Below are positions 8,715 through 18,518 of a stretch of DNA of 64,000 bases, one piece after another. The notes below the pieces were generated by a model that searched no databases, had not been told where the DNA came from, and saw nothing but the letters and a program-made list of their open reading frames with translations. This stretch comes from Kribbella flavida DSM 17836 (GTDB taxonomy: Bacteria > Actinomycetota > Actinomycetes > Propionibacteriales > Kribbellaceae): positions 3,410,001 to 3,474,000 of the forward strand of contig NC_013729.1 in NCBI RefSeq assembly GCF_000024345.1, read 5' to 3'. The first letter of the stretch is position 1. Every line of letters begins with the position of its first letter. The position numbers and the translations under genes are program-made.

Positions 8715-11240
8715 TCACTCGGCCGCGATCGCACGCAACACGTCCAGCCGAGCTGCGCGGCGTGACGGAACCAGCGCGGCCAGTACGCCGACCAGCGCGG
8801 CGACGACCACCGCTCCGATCAGCTGCAGCCACGGCACGTCCAGTACGGCGAGCCCGTCGTCGACCATCACGTGCTGGATCGCGGCTCCCGCGACCAGCCC
8901 GACGAGCAGGCCGAGCAGTGCACCGAACAGAGCGATGGCGATCGACTCCACCTGCAGCATCCGGCGCAGCTGCGGCCGGTCCATCCCGATCGCCCGGAGC
9001 AGGCCGATCTCCCGGGTCCGCTCCACCACGCCGAGCGCGAGTGTGTTGACGATGCCGAGCAGCGCGATCAGCACGGCCAGACCGAGCAGCGCGCCGACCA
9101 CCCCGAGCACGGCGTTGACCGGACCGCGCTCGCCCGCGGCGTACGCCTGCTGGTCCCGGACCAGCAGCGACGGGTAGTCCTTGACCTGATCGAGTACGGC
9201 GAGCCGGACCGCGCCGAGGTCGGTGCCGTCGGCAACCTCCAGGTAGAGCGCCGCGTCGGTCTCGCCGCCACCGAGCTCCGCGAACCGGGGCAGCGTGACG
9301 GTCACCGCGTCGAGCTGGCGGTTCGGGGCGATCACCGCGCCGACGGTCAGCCGGTGCCTGCCGGTGGTCGTGACCAGCTCGAACGTCTTGCCGACCGAGA
9401 GTTCGAGCTGGTTCGCGAGGTTGCGGGGGAGCACGGCCTGGCCGCGGGCGAGGGCGTCCAGTGAACCGCTGTCGACGTCGACCACGATCGGGCCGTTGAG
9501 CATCCGGTCCGAGACGCCGGTCAACGCGACCCGCTGGTCGTCCACCTCGGCGGAGGAGCGCCGGACCCGGTGGACGCCCTGCACACCCGGCACCTTCGCC
9601 ATCTCGTCGCCGATCAGGGTGCTGAACGGCCGGCCGCCCTCGCTGGTCACCACCAGCTCCGACGTACCGATCGCGTCGGCGATGCCCTGGTCCACCGACG
9701 CCTTCGCGGACGCGGCGATCACCACCAGGCCGCTGACCAGGGCGAGCGAGATCATCAACGCGGACGCCGTGGCCGCCGTCCGTCGGGGGTTGCGCTCCGC
9801 GTTGCGCCGGCCGAGCACGACGGCAGCGCGGCGCCCGAACGGCAGCATCAGCCCGCGGACGGCGTACCGGCTGATCAAGGGCAGCGTCATCACCAGGCTG
9901 AGCAGCAGCAGCGCGCTGGCCAGGCCGACCAGGATCGCGCCGGCCAGACCGGTCGCTTGGAGCGCGATCAGCAGCAGCAGAACCGCCATCAGGAGCAGGA
10001 AGCCGCCGAGCACGAGCCGGACCAGCAGAGTCCGCTCGGGCACGGAGACGTCGGGCCGGAGCGAGGCGACCGGAGGCAGCTTGCCGGCCCGGCGCGCGGC
10101 CGGGTACGCCGCGGCGAGCGTGATCCCGAGTCCCAGCAGGTACGACGCGATGATCGTGGCGGCGCTGACCTGCAACGTCGCGGAGGGGATCGCGAGGTCG
10201 AGTCGACGGTAGAGCAGCTGGATCGCGCCGGCGACTCCGACGCCCAGCAGCAGTCCGAGCGTGGAGCCGATCGCGCCGATCACCAGTGCCTCGGCGAGGA
10301 CCGTGCCGGTCACCTGGCCACGGGACGCGCCGACCGCCCGGAGCAGGGCCAGCTCGCGGCCGCGCTGCGCGACCACCATCGCGAACGTGTTCACGATCAG
10401 GAACGTGCTGACGAACAACGCCAGCGCGGCGAACATCAGCAGCATCGCGCTCAGGCCGCCGAAGGTGTCGTCGAGCGCGTTCTCGCCGTCGGCGGAGACC
10501 TCGGCGGCGGTGCGCACGGTGACGCCGTCGCCGATCGCCGTCCGGATGGCCTGGCCGACGCCTGCGTGGTCCTGACCCGGCTGGACCGCGACCGCGATCG
10601 ACGTCCAGCCGGGCTCGCCGAGCAGCAGCAGTTGCGCTGACGCGGAGTCGAACGACACCAGCGGCGCGCCGGCCGCCGTACCGGCCAGGCCGGGGGTGGT
10701 GATCGCTGTGAGGGTAGCGGTGACGGCCCGGGCGGGCGTGACGACCTTGATCCGGTCGCCGAGCTCGAAGCCCTGGCGGTTGACTGTGGTCTGGTCGAGC
10801 GCGAGCTGGCCCGTTCCCCACGGCGGGGTGCCCTGGAGCAGCTTGAAGGCGGCCGTGCGCTCGTCGTGCGGCCAGCTCGCGCCGAAGGTCGGCAGGCCGT
10901 AGGTGCTGATCGGCTGGCCGTCCGCGGCGAGGATCTCGACGTCCGGCACGAGCAGCTGGCCGTCCGTCGCGGCGACGCCGTCCACCGCGGCGATCCGGTC
11001 CGCGACGGCCGCCTCCAGGGTCGCCGGCCGCGCGTCCGGCGTACTGGTGGACAGGGGCGAGGCGCGGGTGACGGTGAGGTCGGCGGTGCTGCCGGCGAAG
11101 TTCTTCTTCAGGGCGGTGGACAGGGTGTCACTGAAGACCATGGCGCCGCTGACGAAGCCGATGCCGAGCACGACGGCGGCCGTGCAGAGCACGAATCGCA
11201 GCCGGTGCGCGAGCACCGACCGGAGGCCGAGCTTGAGCAT
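8715..11240 (-). CDS. ABC transporter permease, FtsX/MacB type, duplicated
   Basis: An 841-residue integral membrane protein with an N-terminal membrane anchor (LRFVLCTAAVVLGIGFVSGA), a large extracytoplasmic MacB-type domain and two FtsX modules. The first module spans roughly residues 260-390 (LMFAALALFVSTFLIVNTFAM, QRGRELALLRAVGASRGQV) and the second roughly 715-835 (GIVNTLALGVVERTREIGLLR, AIGMDRPQLRRMLQVES). Such proteins are mechanotransmission-type exporters that move lipids, peptides or drugs with a cognate ATPase. The start codon overlaps the stop of the ATPase gene by one base. No two-component system lies beside it, so the trigger and substrate are unknown. Confidence 0.9.
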   Translation of the reverse strand: MLKLGLRSVLAHRLRFVLCTAAVVLGIGFVSGAMVFSDTLSTALKKNFAGSTADLTVTRASPLSTSTPDARPATLEAAVADRIAAVDGVAATDGQLLVPDVEILAADGQPISTYGLPTFGASWPHDERTAAFKLLQGTPPWGTGQLALDQTTVNRQGFELGDRIKVVTPARAVTATLTAITTPGLAGTAAGAPLVSFDSASAQLLLLGEPGWTSIAVAVQPGQDHAGVGQAIRTAIGDGVTVRTAAEVSADGENALDDTFGGLSAMLLMFAALALFVSTFLIVNTFAMVVAQRGRELALLRAVGASRGQVTGTVLAEALVIGAIGSTLGLLLGVGVAGAIQLLYRRLDLAIPSATLQVSAATIIASYLLGLGITLAAAYPAARRAGKLPPVASLRPDVSVPERTLLVRLVLGGFLLLMAVLLLLIALQATGLAGAILVGLASALLLLSLVMTLPLISRYAVRGLMLPFGRRAAVVLGRRNAERNPRRTAATASALMISLALVSGLVVIAASAKASVDQGIADAIGTSELVVTSEGGRPFSTLIGDEMAKVPGVQGVHRVRRSSAEVDDQRVALTGVSDRMLNGPIVVDVDSGSLDALARGQAVLPRNLANQLELSVGKTFELVTTTGRHRLTVGAVIAPNRQLDAVTVTLPRFAELGGGETDAALYLEVADGTDLGAVRLAVLDQVKDYPSLLVRDQQAYAAGERGPVNAVLGVVGALLGLAVLIALLGIVNTLALGVVERTREIGLLRAIGMDRPQLRRMLQVESIAIALFGALLGLLVGLVAGAAIQHVMVDDGLAVLDVPWLQLIGAVVVAALVGVLAALVPSRRAARLDVLRAIAAE

Positions 11241-11992
11241 CAGCCGGCCCCGTCGAGCCGCTTCATCGTGTCCAGCACGGACTCGGCGGTCGGGTCGATC
11301 AGCTCCGAGCGGAGCCGGCCGTCGGCCAGGAACAGCACCCGGTCGGCGTACGCCGCGGCCGTCGGGTCGTGCGTCACCATCACCACGGTCTGGCCGAACT
11401 CGCGCACCGACCGGTGCAGGAAGCCGAGCACGTCGGCCGACGAGCGGGAGTCCAGGTTGCCGGTCGGCTCGTCGGCGAACACGACGTGCGGCCGGGAGAC
11501 CAGCGCGCGGGCGCAGGCAACCCGTTGCTGCTGACCACCGGAGAGCTCGGCCGGCTTGTGCCGCAGCCGGTCCTGGAGCCCGATCGTCGTCAGCACGACG
11601 TCGAGCCAGGCCGGATCGGGCTTGCGGCCGGCCAGGTCGAGCGGCAGCGTGATGTTCTCCAGCGCGGTCAGCGTCGGCACCAGGTTGAACGCCTGGAAGA
11701 CGAACCCGACGCGGTCCCGGCGCAGGTGCGTCAGCGCCTTCTCGTCCAGCCGGGTCAGGTCGACGTCACCCAGCAGCACCTGACCGCTGGTCGGCCGGTC
11801 GAGCCCGGCCAGGCAGTGCAGCAGCGTCGACTTGCCCGACCCCGACGGCCCCATGATCGCGGTGAACCGGCCCTGCCCGAACTCGACGCTGACGTCGGCC
11901 AGCGCGTCGATCCGGGTCTCACCGGAACCGTAGCTGCGCCCCAGCCCGAAGGTCCTGATCGCCACAGCCTGATCCACAAGGTCCACGGTCAT
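11240..11992 (-). CDS. ABC transporter ATP-binding protein (MacB/LolD type)
   Basis: A 250-residue nucleotide-binding subunit paired with the FtsX permease that overlaps its stop codon. Walker A is GPSGSGKST (residues 48-56), the signature is LSGGQQQRV, Walker B is VVFADEP followed by TGNLD, and the switch His lies in MVTHD. FQAFNLVPTLTALENITLPL is the Q-loop region of the LolD/MacB group. It energises the permease from the cytoplasm. The C-terminal extension RLRSELIDPTAESVLD is very similar to that of the second exporter ATPase at 39382-40176, so the two exporters are paralogues. Confidence 0.93.
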   Translation of the reverse strand: MTVDLVDQAVAIRTFGLGRSYGSGETRIDALADVSVEFGQGRFTAIMGPSGSGKSTLLHCLAGLDRPTSGQVLLGDVDLTRLDEKALTHLRRDRVGFVFQAFNLVPTLTALENITLPLDLAGRKPDPAWLDVVLTTIGLQDRLRHKPAELSGGQQQRVACARALVSRPHVVFADEPTGNLDSRSSADVLGFLHRSVREFGQTVVMVTHDPTAAAYADRVLFLADGRLRSELIDPTAESVLDTMKRLDGAG

Positions 11993-12073
11993 GGCGAAAC
12001 GCTAGCCCGCCCCTGGGTTCTCCCCACCCCCACCGCCCCACGACCCGCCGCACGATGGCGACAGACAACACCG

Positions 12074-13759
12074 TCAGGCGTCGATGACGACGGGGATGAC
12101 GACCGGGCGGCGGCGCCAGTGGCGGTAGGTCCAGTTGCCGACGGCGCGGCCGACCAGCTGCTCGAGCTGGCTCGCGTCGCCGATCGCCTCGGCGGCGGCC
12201 TTGGCCAGCGCCTCCTCGATCACCGGGATGACCGGCTTGAACGTGGTGTCGTCGTGCACGAAACCACGGGCCAGGAAGTCCGGCGGCTCGGCCAGCTTGC
12301 CGGTGTTGGCGTCGACGAGCAGCACGACCGTGACGACCCCCTCCTCGCCGAGCGTGCGGCGGTCCTTGAGGTTGGCCTCGGTCACCCCGCCGACGGTCAT
12401 CGCGTCGACGTACACGTAGCCCGCCTCGACCTTGCCGGTGATCCGGGCCCGGCCCTTGTGCAGGTCGACCACCACGCCGTCCTCGGCGATGATCACCCGC
12501 TCGGCCGGTACGCCGGTACTGGTGGCCAGCGCCGCGTTCGCCTTCAGGTGCCGGAACTCGCCGTGCACGGGCAGCACGTTGCGCGGCTTGACCAGGTTGT
12601 AGCAGTAGACGAGCTCGCCGGCGCTGGCGTGGCCGGACACGTGCACCTTCGCGTTGCCCTTGTGCACGACGTTCGCGCCCCAGCGGATCAGGCCGTTGAT
12701 CACCGCGTAGATCGCGTTCTCGTTGCCGGGGATCAGCGAGCTGGCCATCAGCACGGTGTCGCCCTCGCCGATCCGGATCATGTGGTCCCGGTTGGCCATC
12801 CGCGACAGCGCGGCCATCGGCTCACCCTGCGACCCGGTGCAGACCAGCGTGACCTTGCGGTCCGGCAGCTGCTCCAGCTCCTTGAGGTCGACGATCAGGC
12901 CCTTCGGCACGTTCAGGTAGCCCAGGTCGCGGGCGATGCCCATGTTGCGCACCATCGAGCGGCCGACGAACGCCACCTTGCGGCCGCCGGCCTTGGCGGC
13001 GTCCAGCACCTGCTGGATCCGGTGCACGTGGCTGGCGAAGCTGGACACGATGATCCGGCCCGGCGCGGTCCGGAAGACCTGGTCGATCGCCGGGCCGAGG
13101 TCCTTCTCGGCGGTGGTGAAGCCCGGCACGTCGGCGTTCGTGGAGTCCGTCATGAACAGGTCGACGCCCTCCTCGCCGAGCCGGGCGAAACCGCGCAGGT
13201 CGGTCAGCCGGCGGTCCAGCGGGAACTGGTCCATCTTGAAGTCGCCGGTGTGCAGGACCAGGCCGGCCCGGGTCCGGATCGCGACCGCGAGGCCGTCCGG
13301 GATCGAGTGGTTGACCGCGAGGAACTCGCACTCGAACGGGCCGAGCTGCTGCCGGTCGCCCTCCTTGACCTCGACGGTGACCGGCTTGAGCCGGTGCTCC
13401 TTGAGCTTGGAGGTGATGAACGCCAAGGTCAGCTTCGAGCCGACCACCGGGATGTCGCCGCGCTCCTTGAGCAGGTACGGCACGCCGCCGATGTGGTCCT
13501 CGTGCCCGTGGGTCAGCACGATCGCCTCGATCTTGTCCAGCCGGTCCCGGATCCAGCCGAAGTCGGGCAGGATCACGTCGACGCCGGGCTGGTGCTCCTC
13601 GGGGAACAGCACGCCGCAGTCGACCACCAGCAACTTGCCGCGGTGCTCGAACACGGTCATGTTCCGGCCGATCTCGCCGAGCCCGCCCAGGGCGACCACG
13701 CGCAGGGCGTCGTCGGGCAGGCGTGGCGGTTGACCGAGATCGGGATGCGGATGACTCAT
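12074..13759 (-). CDS. rnj: Ribonuclease J
   Basis: Metallo-beta-lactamase/beta-CASP ribonuclease with 5'-to-3' exonuclease and endonuclease activity in mRNA decay and rRNA maturation. The 561-residue protein has the metal site LTHGHEDHIGG (residues 82-92), then HTGDFKMD, the beta-CASP region with TDSTNAD and SGHASAGEL, and CTGSQGEP. Length and the C-terminal domain (about 460-560) match RNase J. In many actinobacteria rnj follows dapA; no dapA lies upstream here. The sequence GAGTC ahead of the ATG at 13759 is weak, but MSHPHPDLGQPPRLPDDALR is a typical N-terminus. Confidence 0.95.
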   Translation of the reverse strand: MSHPHPDLGQPPRLPDDALRVVALGGLGEIGRNMTVFEHRGKLLVVDCGVLFPEEHQPGVDVILPDFGWIRDRLDKIEAIVLTHGHEDHIGGVPYLLKERGDIPVVGSKLTLAFITSKLKEHRLKPVTVEVKEGDRQQLGPFECEFLAVNHSIPDGLAVAIRTRAGLVLHTGDFKMDQFPLDRRLTDLRGFARLGEEGVDLFMTDSTNADVPGFTTAEKDLGPAIDQVFRTAPGRIIVSSFASHVHRIQQVLDAAKAGGRKVAFVGRSMVRNMGIARDLGYLNVPKGLIVDLKELEQLPDRKVTLVCTGSQGEPMAALSRMANRDHMIRIGEGDTVLMASSLIPGNENAIYAVINGLIRWGANVVHKGNAKVHVSGHASAGELVYCYNLVKPRNVLPVHGEFRHLKANAALATSTGVPAERVIIAEDGVVVDLHKGRARITGKVEAGYVYVDAMTVGGVTEANLKDRRTLGEEGVVTVVLLVDANTGKLAEPPDFLARGFVHDDTTFKPVIPVIEEALAKAAAEAIGDASQLEQLVGRAVGNWTYRHWRRRPVVIPVVIDA

Positions 13760-13855
13760 ACCCTCGACGTTATCCGAGGCGCCCGGCAGCGTGTGGCACC
13801 GACCTCACTTCCCGCGCTGTGATCGATCCCTCAGAACGGGCTGGTGACCGTCGGG

Positions 13856-14392
13856 TCAGCCTCCGGTGACCCAGTTCATCTGCTCGATCCAGTGGTCCAG
13901 CAGGGCTCGATCGCCGTGCACCTGCACGCCGCTCAGCTGCTCCAGGGTGCGGCGCCGGCTGAGCACCAGGAGGAGCTCGACGGCCGGGCCGCTCAGCGTG
14001 ACGTCGGCCTCGGCCCGGCGGCGCTCGAGTGCGATCCGGTCCGGTTCGCGGCGGGCCAGCCAGTCACCGGGCGCGTCGGTCGGATGGAACAGCAGGGACT
14101 GGCCGTCGCCACGCATCGCCTCGGCGTACGCGGGTTTGTTCTCCCAGTAGCCGGTGGAGGTCATTGTGTCGAGCCAGTCCTCGACGGCTTCGACCGCGGG
14201 CTCCGGGGCCAGCTCGTACGACGTACCGAGGACCGAGGCCGCGTCGGCGCGGTGAACGCATGCCTCACCGAGCAGCCGGCGCGACCAGAACGGCACGCCC
14301 GCCCCGGCGCCGGACGGGTCCTGCCCGTCGACCCAGCCGGCGAGGGTGTTCGTCTCGGCGCCGACGACGGCCAGGAAGCCCGTGGTGTTCAT
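13856..14392 (-). CDS. Maleylpyruvate isomerase/TIGR03083-like protein, N-terminally shortened
   Basis: A 178-residue protein matching only the later two-thirds of the mycothiol-dependent maleylpyruvate isomerase (MDMPI/DinB-like) superfamily. PFWSRRLLGEACVHRADAA carries the metal-binding E-x3-H of the helical bundle, and the C-terminal MDMPI_C-like part runs from about residue 95. The usual first 70-90 residues, which include a further His ligand, are missing, and the DNA up to the next gene does not encode them. The ATG at 14392 has a good CTGGAG site, so the short form is probably made. It may be a degraded enzyme or a reduced binding protein. Confidence 0.65.
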   Translation of the reverse strand: MNTTGFLAVVGAETNTLAGWVDGQDPSGAGAGVPFWSRRLLGEACVHRADAASVLGTSYELAPEPAVEAVEDWLDTMTSTGYWENKPAYAEAMRGDGQSLLFHPTDAPGDWLARREPDRIALERRRAEADVTLSGPAVELLLVLSRRRTLEQLSGVQVHGDRALLDHWIEQMNWVTGG

Positions 14393-14549
14393 CGCTGCAC
14401 TCCAGTGGTCGTGAGGCGTGATCTGCAAGCGAGGCTAGAGGCCGGCTGCGTGATCCGCAGGCGTTGAACGACTGGTGCACAGGGTTTGACGGCGTGGCGT
14501 GTTCAGTGCTGTCGGGGGCCCGCAGCGACGAGCGCGAGCTGTCGGCCGG

Positions 14550-15437
14550 CTACCCGTCGACGCCGACCAGATCGACGCCCGCCGACTCCTGAGCGACCTC
14601 TTCCATCGATCTGTTCGGCAGCGGTGGTGGAGTGCCGCCCCAGGCGGGGCAGAGTGCCTTGTGGTCGCACCATGCGCACAACGGGCCGCGGCTCGGGCGC
14701 CAGTCGCCTGATTCGAGGGCTCGGGTGATGGCCTCCCACAACGCCCCGACCTTGCGTTCGCAGGCGCGCAGGTCGGCCTCGTCGGGCACGTAACGGACGA
14801 TCTCGCCGTTGCCGAGATAGACCAGCTGCAGCATCGACGGTACGACGCCGCGCAGCCGCCACAGGACCAGTGCGTAGAACTTCATCTGGAACAGCGCCTT
14901 GGCCTCGAAGAACTCCGACGGGGAGCGGCCGGTCTTGTAGTCGACGACGCGGATCTCTCCGGTCGGCGCGACGTCCAGGCGGTCGACGTACCCACGCAGG
15001 GTGAGGCCGGACTCCAGCTCGGTCTCCACGTACAGCTCGCGCTCGGCGGGCTCCAGCGCGTTGGGGTCTTCGAGCGTGAAGTACTTGCCGAGCAGCTGGT
15101 GGGCCTCGGCCAGCCACTTCGCCAGCTCCGTGCCCTCGGCGTCGTCCTCGAACAGCTGGGCCACCTCGGGCTCGTCGGCGAGCACCCGCTGCCACTGCGG
15201 CTCCAGCATCAGCGCGGCCTGCTCCAGCGTGCGCTGGCCGCGCGGCAGGTCGTACAAGCGCTCCAGCACGGCGTGCACGACGGTGCCGCGGACGGCGGCC
15301 GCCGACGGCTTCTCCGGCAACCGGTCGACGACCCGGAAGCGGTACTTCAGCGGGCAGCTCATGAAATCGGCGGCCCGGGAAGGGGACAGCGCCGCGCGCG
15401 GGTGCGCGGGCACGTCGACTGCGGCGGCAACGCTCAT
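14550..15437 (-). CDS. RecB-family PD-(D/E)xK nuclease with Fe-S cluster cysteines
   Basis: A 295-residue protein of the RecB/Cas4-like nuclease family (PDDEXK_1 type). SPSRAADFMSCPLKYRFR provides the first cluster Cys, the nuclease core has GTVVHAVLERL, LRGYVDRLD and the catalytic IRVVDYKTGRSP, and the C-terminus carries CAWCDHKALCP. One N-terminal Cys plus three C-terminal Cys is the pattern that binds a 4Fe-4S cluster in AddB, Cas4 and Dna2. It stands alone with no helicase domain and no cas genes nearby, so a general DNA-repair role is more likely than CRISPR adaptation. The ATG at 15437 is preferred to an upstream start at 15467. Confidence 0.88.
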   Translation of the reverse strand: MSVAAAVDVPAHPRAALSPSRAADFMSCPLKYRFRVVDRLPEKPSAAAVRGTVVHAVLERLYDLPRGQRTLEQAALMLEPQWQRVLADEPEVAQLFEDDAEGTELAKWLAEAHQLLGKYFTLEDPNALEPAERELYVETELESGLTLRGYVDRLDVAPTGEIRVVDYKTGRSPSEFFEAKALFQMKFYALVLWRLRGVVPSMLQLVYLGNGEIVRYVPDEADLRACERKVGALWEAITRALESGDWRPSRGPLCAWCDHKALCPAWGGTPPPLPNRSMEEVAQESAGVDLVGVDG

Positions 15438-15504
15438 GCCGCAAACCCTAGGCGAGACCGCCGACACTCGGGACGACCGGCGCCGGGGCCTGTGGACAGC
15501 GCGC

Positions 15505-15963
15505 TCACTTCCGGGGCGTCGAGGTCGGAGTCGGGGTCGGCGCCCGGACGGCCGACGGGTCGATCAGGACCAGCTCGACGTCCCACTGCCCCTCGCAGGC
15601 CGCGCGCCGGACGAGGGCCTGGCCGGCTGCGTACGCCCCCGCCGTGAAGAAGACCTCCGCCTCGAAGCCCTCGTTGTCCATGCCCGCGGGGCGGTAGCCG
15701 GCCGCGGTGACCGCGTTCTGGATCAGGACCGTGACCTCGTCGATCGGCTTGCCGGTGACCGCGCGAACGGTGAGGTGGCCCTGGCTCTTCTGGACGTCGG
15801 TGACGGTGCCGACCTCGGCGAGGGACAGCCCGGCGGGCATCAGCGCGGTCTCGGTGGCCGGGGCGGTCTCCGGAGCCGGACAGCCGTCCCCGGATGGGCT
15901 CGAGCACCCCAGCAGGGCGACGCCGACGGCCAGCACCACCGCGATCAGCGCCCGTTCGGCCAT
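15505..15963 (-). CDS. Small putative lipoprotein, function unknown
   Basis: A protein of about 152 residues whose N-terminus (ALIAVVLAVGVALLGCSS) is a type II signal peptide with lipobox LLGC, so it should be lipid-anchored outside the membrane. The mature part is a compact alpha/beta domain (about residues 45-130) followed by a Thr/Pro tail. I do not recognise the family. A GTG three codons earlier (15972) is an equally possible start. It is separated by 67 bp from the nuclease gene downstream and is divergent from the Asp-box protein at 16082. Confidence 0.6.
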   Translation of the reverse strand: MAERALIAVVLAVGVALLGCSSPSGDGCPAPETAPATETALMPAGLSLAEVGTVTDVQKSQGHLTVRAVTGKPIDEVTVLIQNAVTAAGYRPAGMDNEGFEAEVFFTAGAYAAGQALVRRAACEGQWDVELVLIDPSAVRAPTPTPTSTPRK

Positions 15964-16081
15964 GGCGGCCACTCTAGGAGGTCAGGTCCATTTGCACCGA
16001 ACGCTGGTGGAAGTCGCCGTCGCCGATTACGGTGTCGCCACCGTGGCGTGTGAGGCGCCCCCAGTAGTTCCGGAGGCACCC

Positions 16082-18436
16082 GTGGCCCTGCGCAAGATTC
16101 CTGTCGTCCCGATCGTCGCCGCGGTGGCGCTCGCCGCCCTCGTCGGTCCCAGTTCTCTGTCCGCCGACGGTCCCGGCGCCGGTGCGTCGGCCGCGCTCGC
16201 GGAGACCTCCACCGCCAACCCCGTCGGCGCGGAGGAGTGGATGTACCTCCAGCGCGCCAACGCCGACGGTTCGATCCCGGCCGCGGCGGTCGACCAGGCG
16301 ATCGCCCAGTCCAACCAGTTGGGTGTCGCGGCGAAGGGTTCGCCGAGCACCGACCAGGTCTGGTCCGGCCTCGGCCCGAGCAACATCGGCGGCCGCATCC
16401 GCGACGTCGCCGCCGACCCGACCACCAAGGACGTCGTCTACATCGCCACCGGGACCGGTGGCCTGTGGCGGTCCAAGGACGGCGGCGCGACCTTCGCCAC
16501 CGCGTGGGACGACCAGCTGCCCCAGTCGATGGGTGCCGTCGCGGTCGACTCGCGCGGCGTCGTCTGGGCCGGCACCGGCGAGCCCGACCACGGCGGCGGC
16601 TCGGCGTACTACGGCAAGGGCATCTACAAGTCGGCCGACGACGGCGCGACCTGGACCAACCTGGGCCTGCGCGACGGCGACACGATCGGCCAGATCGTGA
16701 TCGACCCTCGCAACGACAACCGGGTGTTCGTCGCCGTGATGGGCGCCTTGCACGACACGCAGCCGACTCGCGGCCTGTTCATGACCGAGAACGGCGGCCA
16801 GAGCTGGACCCGCGTCATCGTCCCGGGCAGCGCGTCCACCGGTGCCATCGACGTCAGCATCAACCAGAAGAACCCCGACATCATGCTCGCCACCACCTGG
16901 GACAAGATCCGCGACGAGAAGTCGCGCATCTACGGCAAGCACTCCTACCTGTACCGCTCGACCGACGGCGGCCGGACCTGGACGAACATCCACCGGCCGC
17001 CGCTGCCGCAGAGCGTGGACGTCGAGGGCCAGCCGAACACCGCGACGTACGTCGGCCGGATGGGCGTCGACTTCAGCGACAGCGACCCCAACCGCGCGTA
17101 CCTGATCTCCAGCACGGCCGGCGGCAATTTCAACGGCTTCTTCACCAGCGCGGACGCCGGCGCGACGTGGACCGCGGTCGGCCCGACCAGCGGGGGCACC
17201 CTGCAGTCCATCAGCGGCGGGTTCGCCTGGTGGTTCGGCCGCGTGTACGTCGACCCGGCCGATCCGCAGCATGTCTTCGTCGCCGGTGTCAGTCTCGCCG
17301 AGAGCAAGGACGGCGGCCTGACCTGGACGACGTCGCAGACTCCGCACGCCGACCAGCACGGACTGGAGTGGGACCCGTTCACGCCCGGCAAGGTCTTCCT
17401 GGGCAACGACGGCGGCTTCTACTGGTCCACCCAGAACGGCGCCGCCCGCGGGCTGTGGGCCAAGACCCCGCACCTGCCGGTGACGCAGTTCTACGCGATG
17501 GACGTCTCGATGCAGGACAGCCGGCGGCTCAACGCGGGCTCGCAGGACAACGGCTCGCTGAAGTCCTGGGCCGCCGACAACACCGTCAACGGCGACTGGT
17601 TCGGCTTCGTCGGTGGCGACGGGATGATGAACCGGATCGACCCGGCCAACGACCGCAAGTACTACGGCTGCTCGCAGAACGGCGGCTGCCGCGGCTTCGT
17701 CGACAACACCGGCTACAGCATGACGATCCCGGGCGCGCGGAAGAACTGGGTCGCGCCGCTGGAGTTCGCCGCCGACACCCGGTACCTGTTCGGCGGCAGC
17801 GAGTACGTCAGCCGGATCAACACCGACGCCGGCCAGCGGGTCTGGCAGCGGATCAGCCCGGACCTGACCGAGGGCACCGAGCCGCGCGCCCCGGGCTTCG
17901 GCACGGTCACCGCGCTCGGTACGACGCCGGCCGACGCCAACCTGGTCTACGCCGGCACCGACAGCGGCCTGATGTGGGTCAGCCGCAACGCCATGGCCGC
18001 GCCGGACCAGGTGACCTGGGAAAAGCTGCAGAGCCCGGTCTTCCCGGGCCGCTGGGTCACCCGGATCACCGTCGACCCGCAGGACCCGCAGGTGGCCTGG
18101 GCGAGCTTCTCCGGCTGGCGCTCCGGTGACGGGTACCCGCACCTGGTGATGACCAGGGACGGCGGCCGCACCTGGGCCGACATCGCCGGCAAGAAGATCC
18201 CGCAGGCGCCGGTGAACGACGTCATCCGGCACCCCAGCAAGAAGTCCTGGCTGTTCATCGCCACCGACGTCGGCGTCTTCCGGACCACCAACCTGGGCAA
18301 GACCTGGGTCAAGGTGGGCGCGAACCTGCCGCTGGTTCCGATCAACGACATCGACCTCCCGGCCGGCAGTTCCACCCTGTACGCCGCGACGTACGGCCGC
18401 AGCATCTGGACGACCTCGCTCGCGGACGCCGACTGA
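16082..18436 (+). CDS. Secreted BNR/Asp-box beta-propeller protein (sortilin/GH74-like)
   Basis: A 784-residue exported protein with an N-terminal signal sequence (KIPVVPIVAAVALAALVGPS). At least eight Asp-box motifs of the form SxDGGxTW occur along its length (for example SKDGGATF, SADDGATW, STDGGRTW, SKDGGLTW, TRDGGRTW). This indicates one or two seven-bladed beta-propellers, as in sialidases, GH74 glucanases and VPS10/sortilin proteins. The enzymatic residues of a specific family could not be confirmed, so the activity is open. The GTG at 16082 has a clear GGAGG six bases upstream. A sugar ABC importer follows within 83 bp on the same strand, so it may act on a polymer whose products are imported. 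Confidence 0.8.
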   Translation: MALRKIPVVPIVAAVALAALVGPSSLSADGPGAGASAALAETSTANPVGAEEWMYLQRANADGSIPAAAVDQAIAQSNQLGVAAKGSPSTDQVWSGLGPSNIGGRIRDVAADPTTKDVVYIATGTGGLWRSKDGGATFATAWDDQLPQSMGAVAVDSRGVVWAGTGEPDHGGGSAYYGKGIYKSADDGATWTNLGLRDGDTIGQIVIDPRNDNRVFVAVMGALHDTQPTRGLFMTENGGQSWTRVIVPGSASTGAIDVSINQKNPDIMLATTWDKIRDEKSRIYGKHSYLYRSTDGGRTWTNIHRPPLPQSVDVEGQPNTATYVGRMGVDFSDSDPNRAYLISSTAGGNFNGFFTSADAGATWTAVGPTSGGTLQSISGGFAWWFGRVYVDPADPQHVFVAGVSLAESKDGGLTWTTSQTPHADQHGLEWDPFTPGKVFLGNDGGFYWSTQNGAARGLWAKTPHLPVTQFYAMDVSMQDSRRLNAGSQDNGSLKSWAADNTVNGDWFGFVGGDGMMNRIDPANDRKYYGCSQNGGCRGFVDNTGYSMTIPGARKNWVAPLEFAADTRYLFGGSEYVSRINTDAGQRVWQRISPDLTEGTEPRAPGFGTVTALGTTPADANLVYAGTDSGLMWVSRNAMAAPDQVTWEKLQSPVFPGRWVTRITVDPQDPQVAWASFSGWRSGDGYPHLVMTRDGGRTWADIAGKKIPQAPVNDVIRHPSKKSWLFIATDVGVFRTTNLGKTWVKVGANLPLVPINDIDLPAGSSTLYAATYGRSIWTTSLADAD

Positions 18437-18518
18437 GATCCGCCGAGCCCTGACCCGGCAGCACCGACCCCGACCGGCCCGACGGCCCGCCTTCTGGCGG
18501 ACCCTCGGGCTGGTCGCC

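Noticed and set aside
14550..15437. Cas4-like reading of the RecB-type nuclease
   Set aside because: The fold and cysteines fit, but there is no CRISPR array or cas1/cas2 nearby, so a CRISPR role is not supported.
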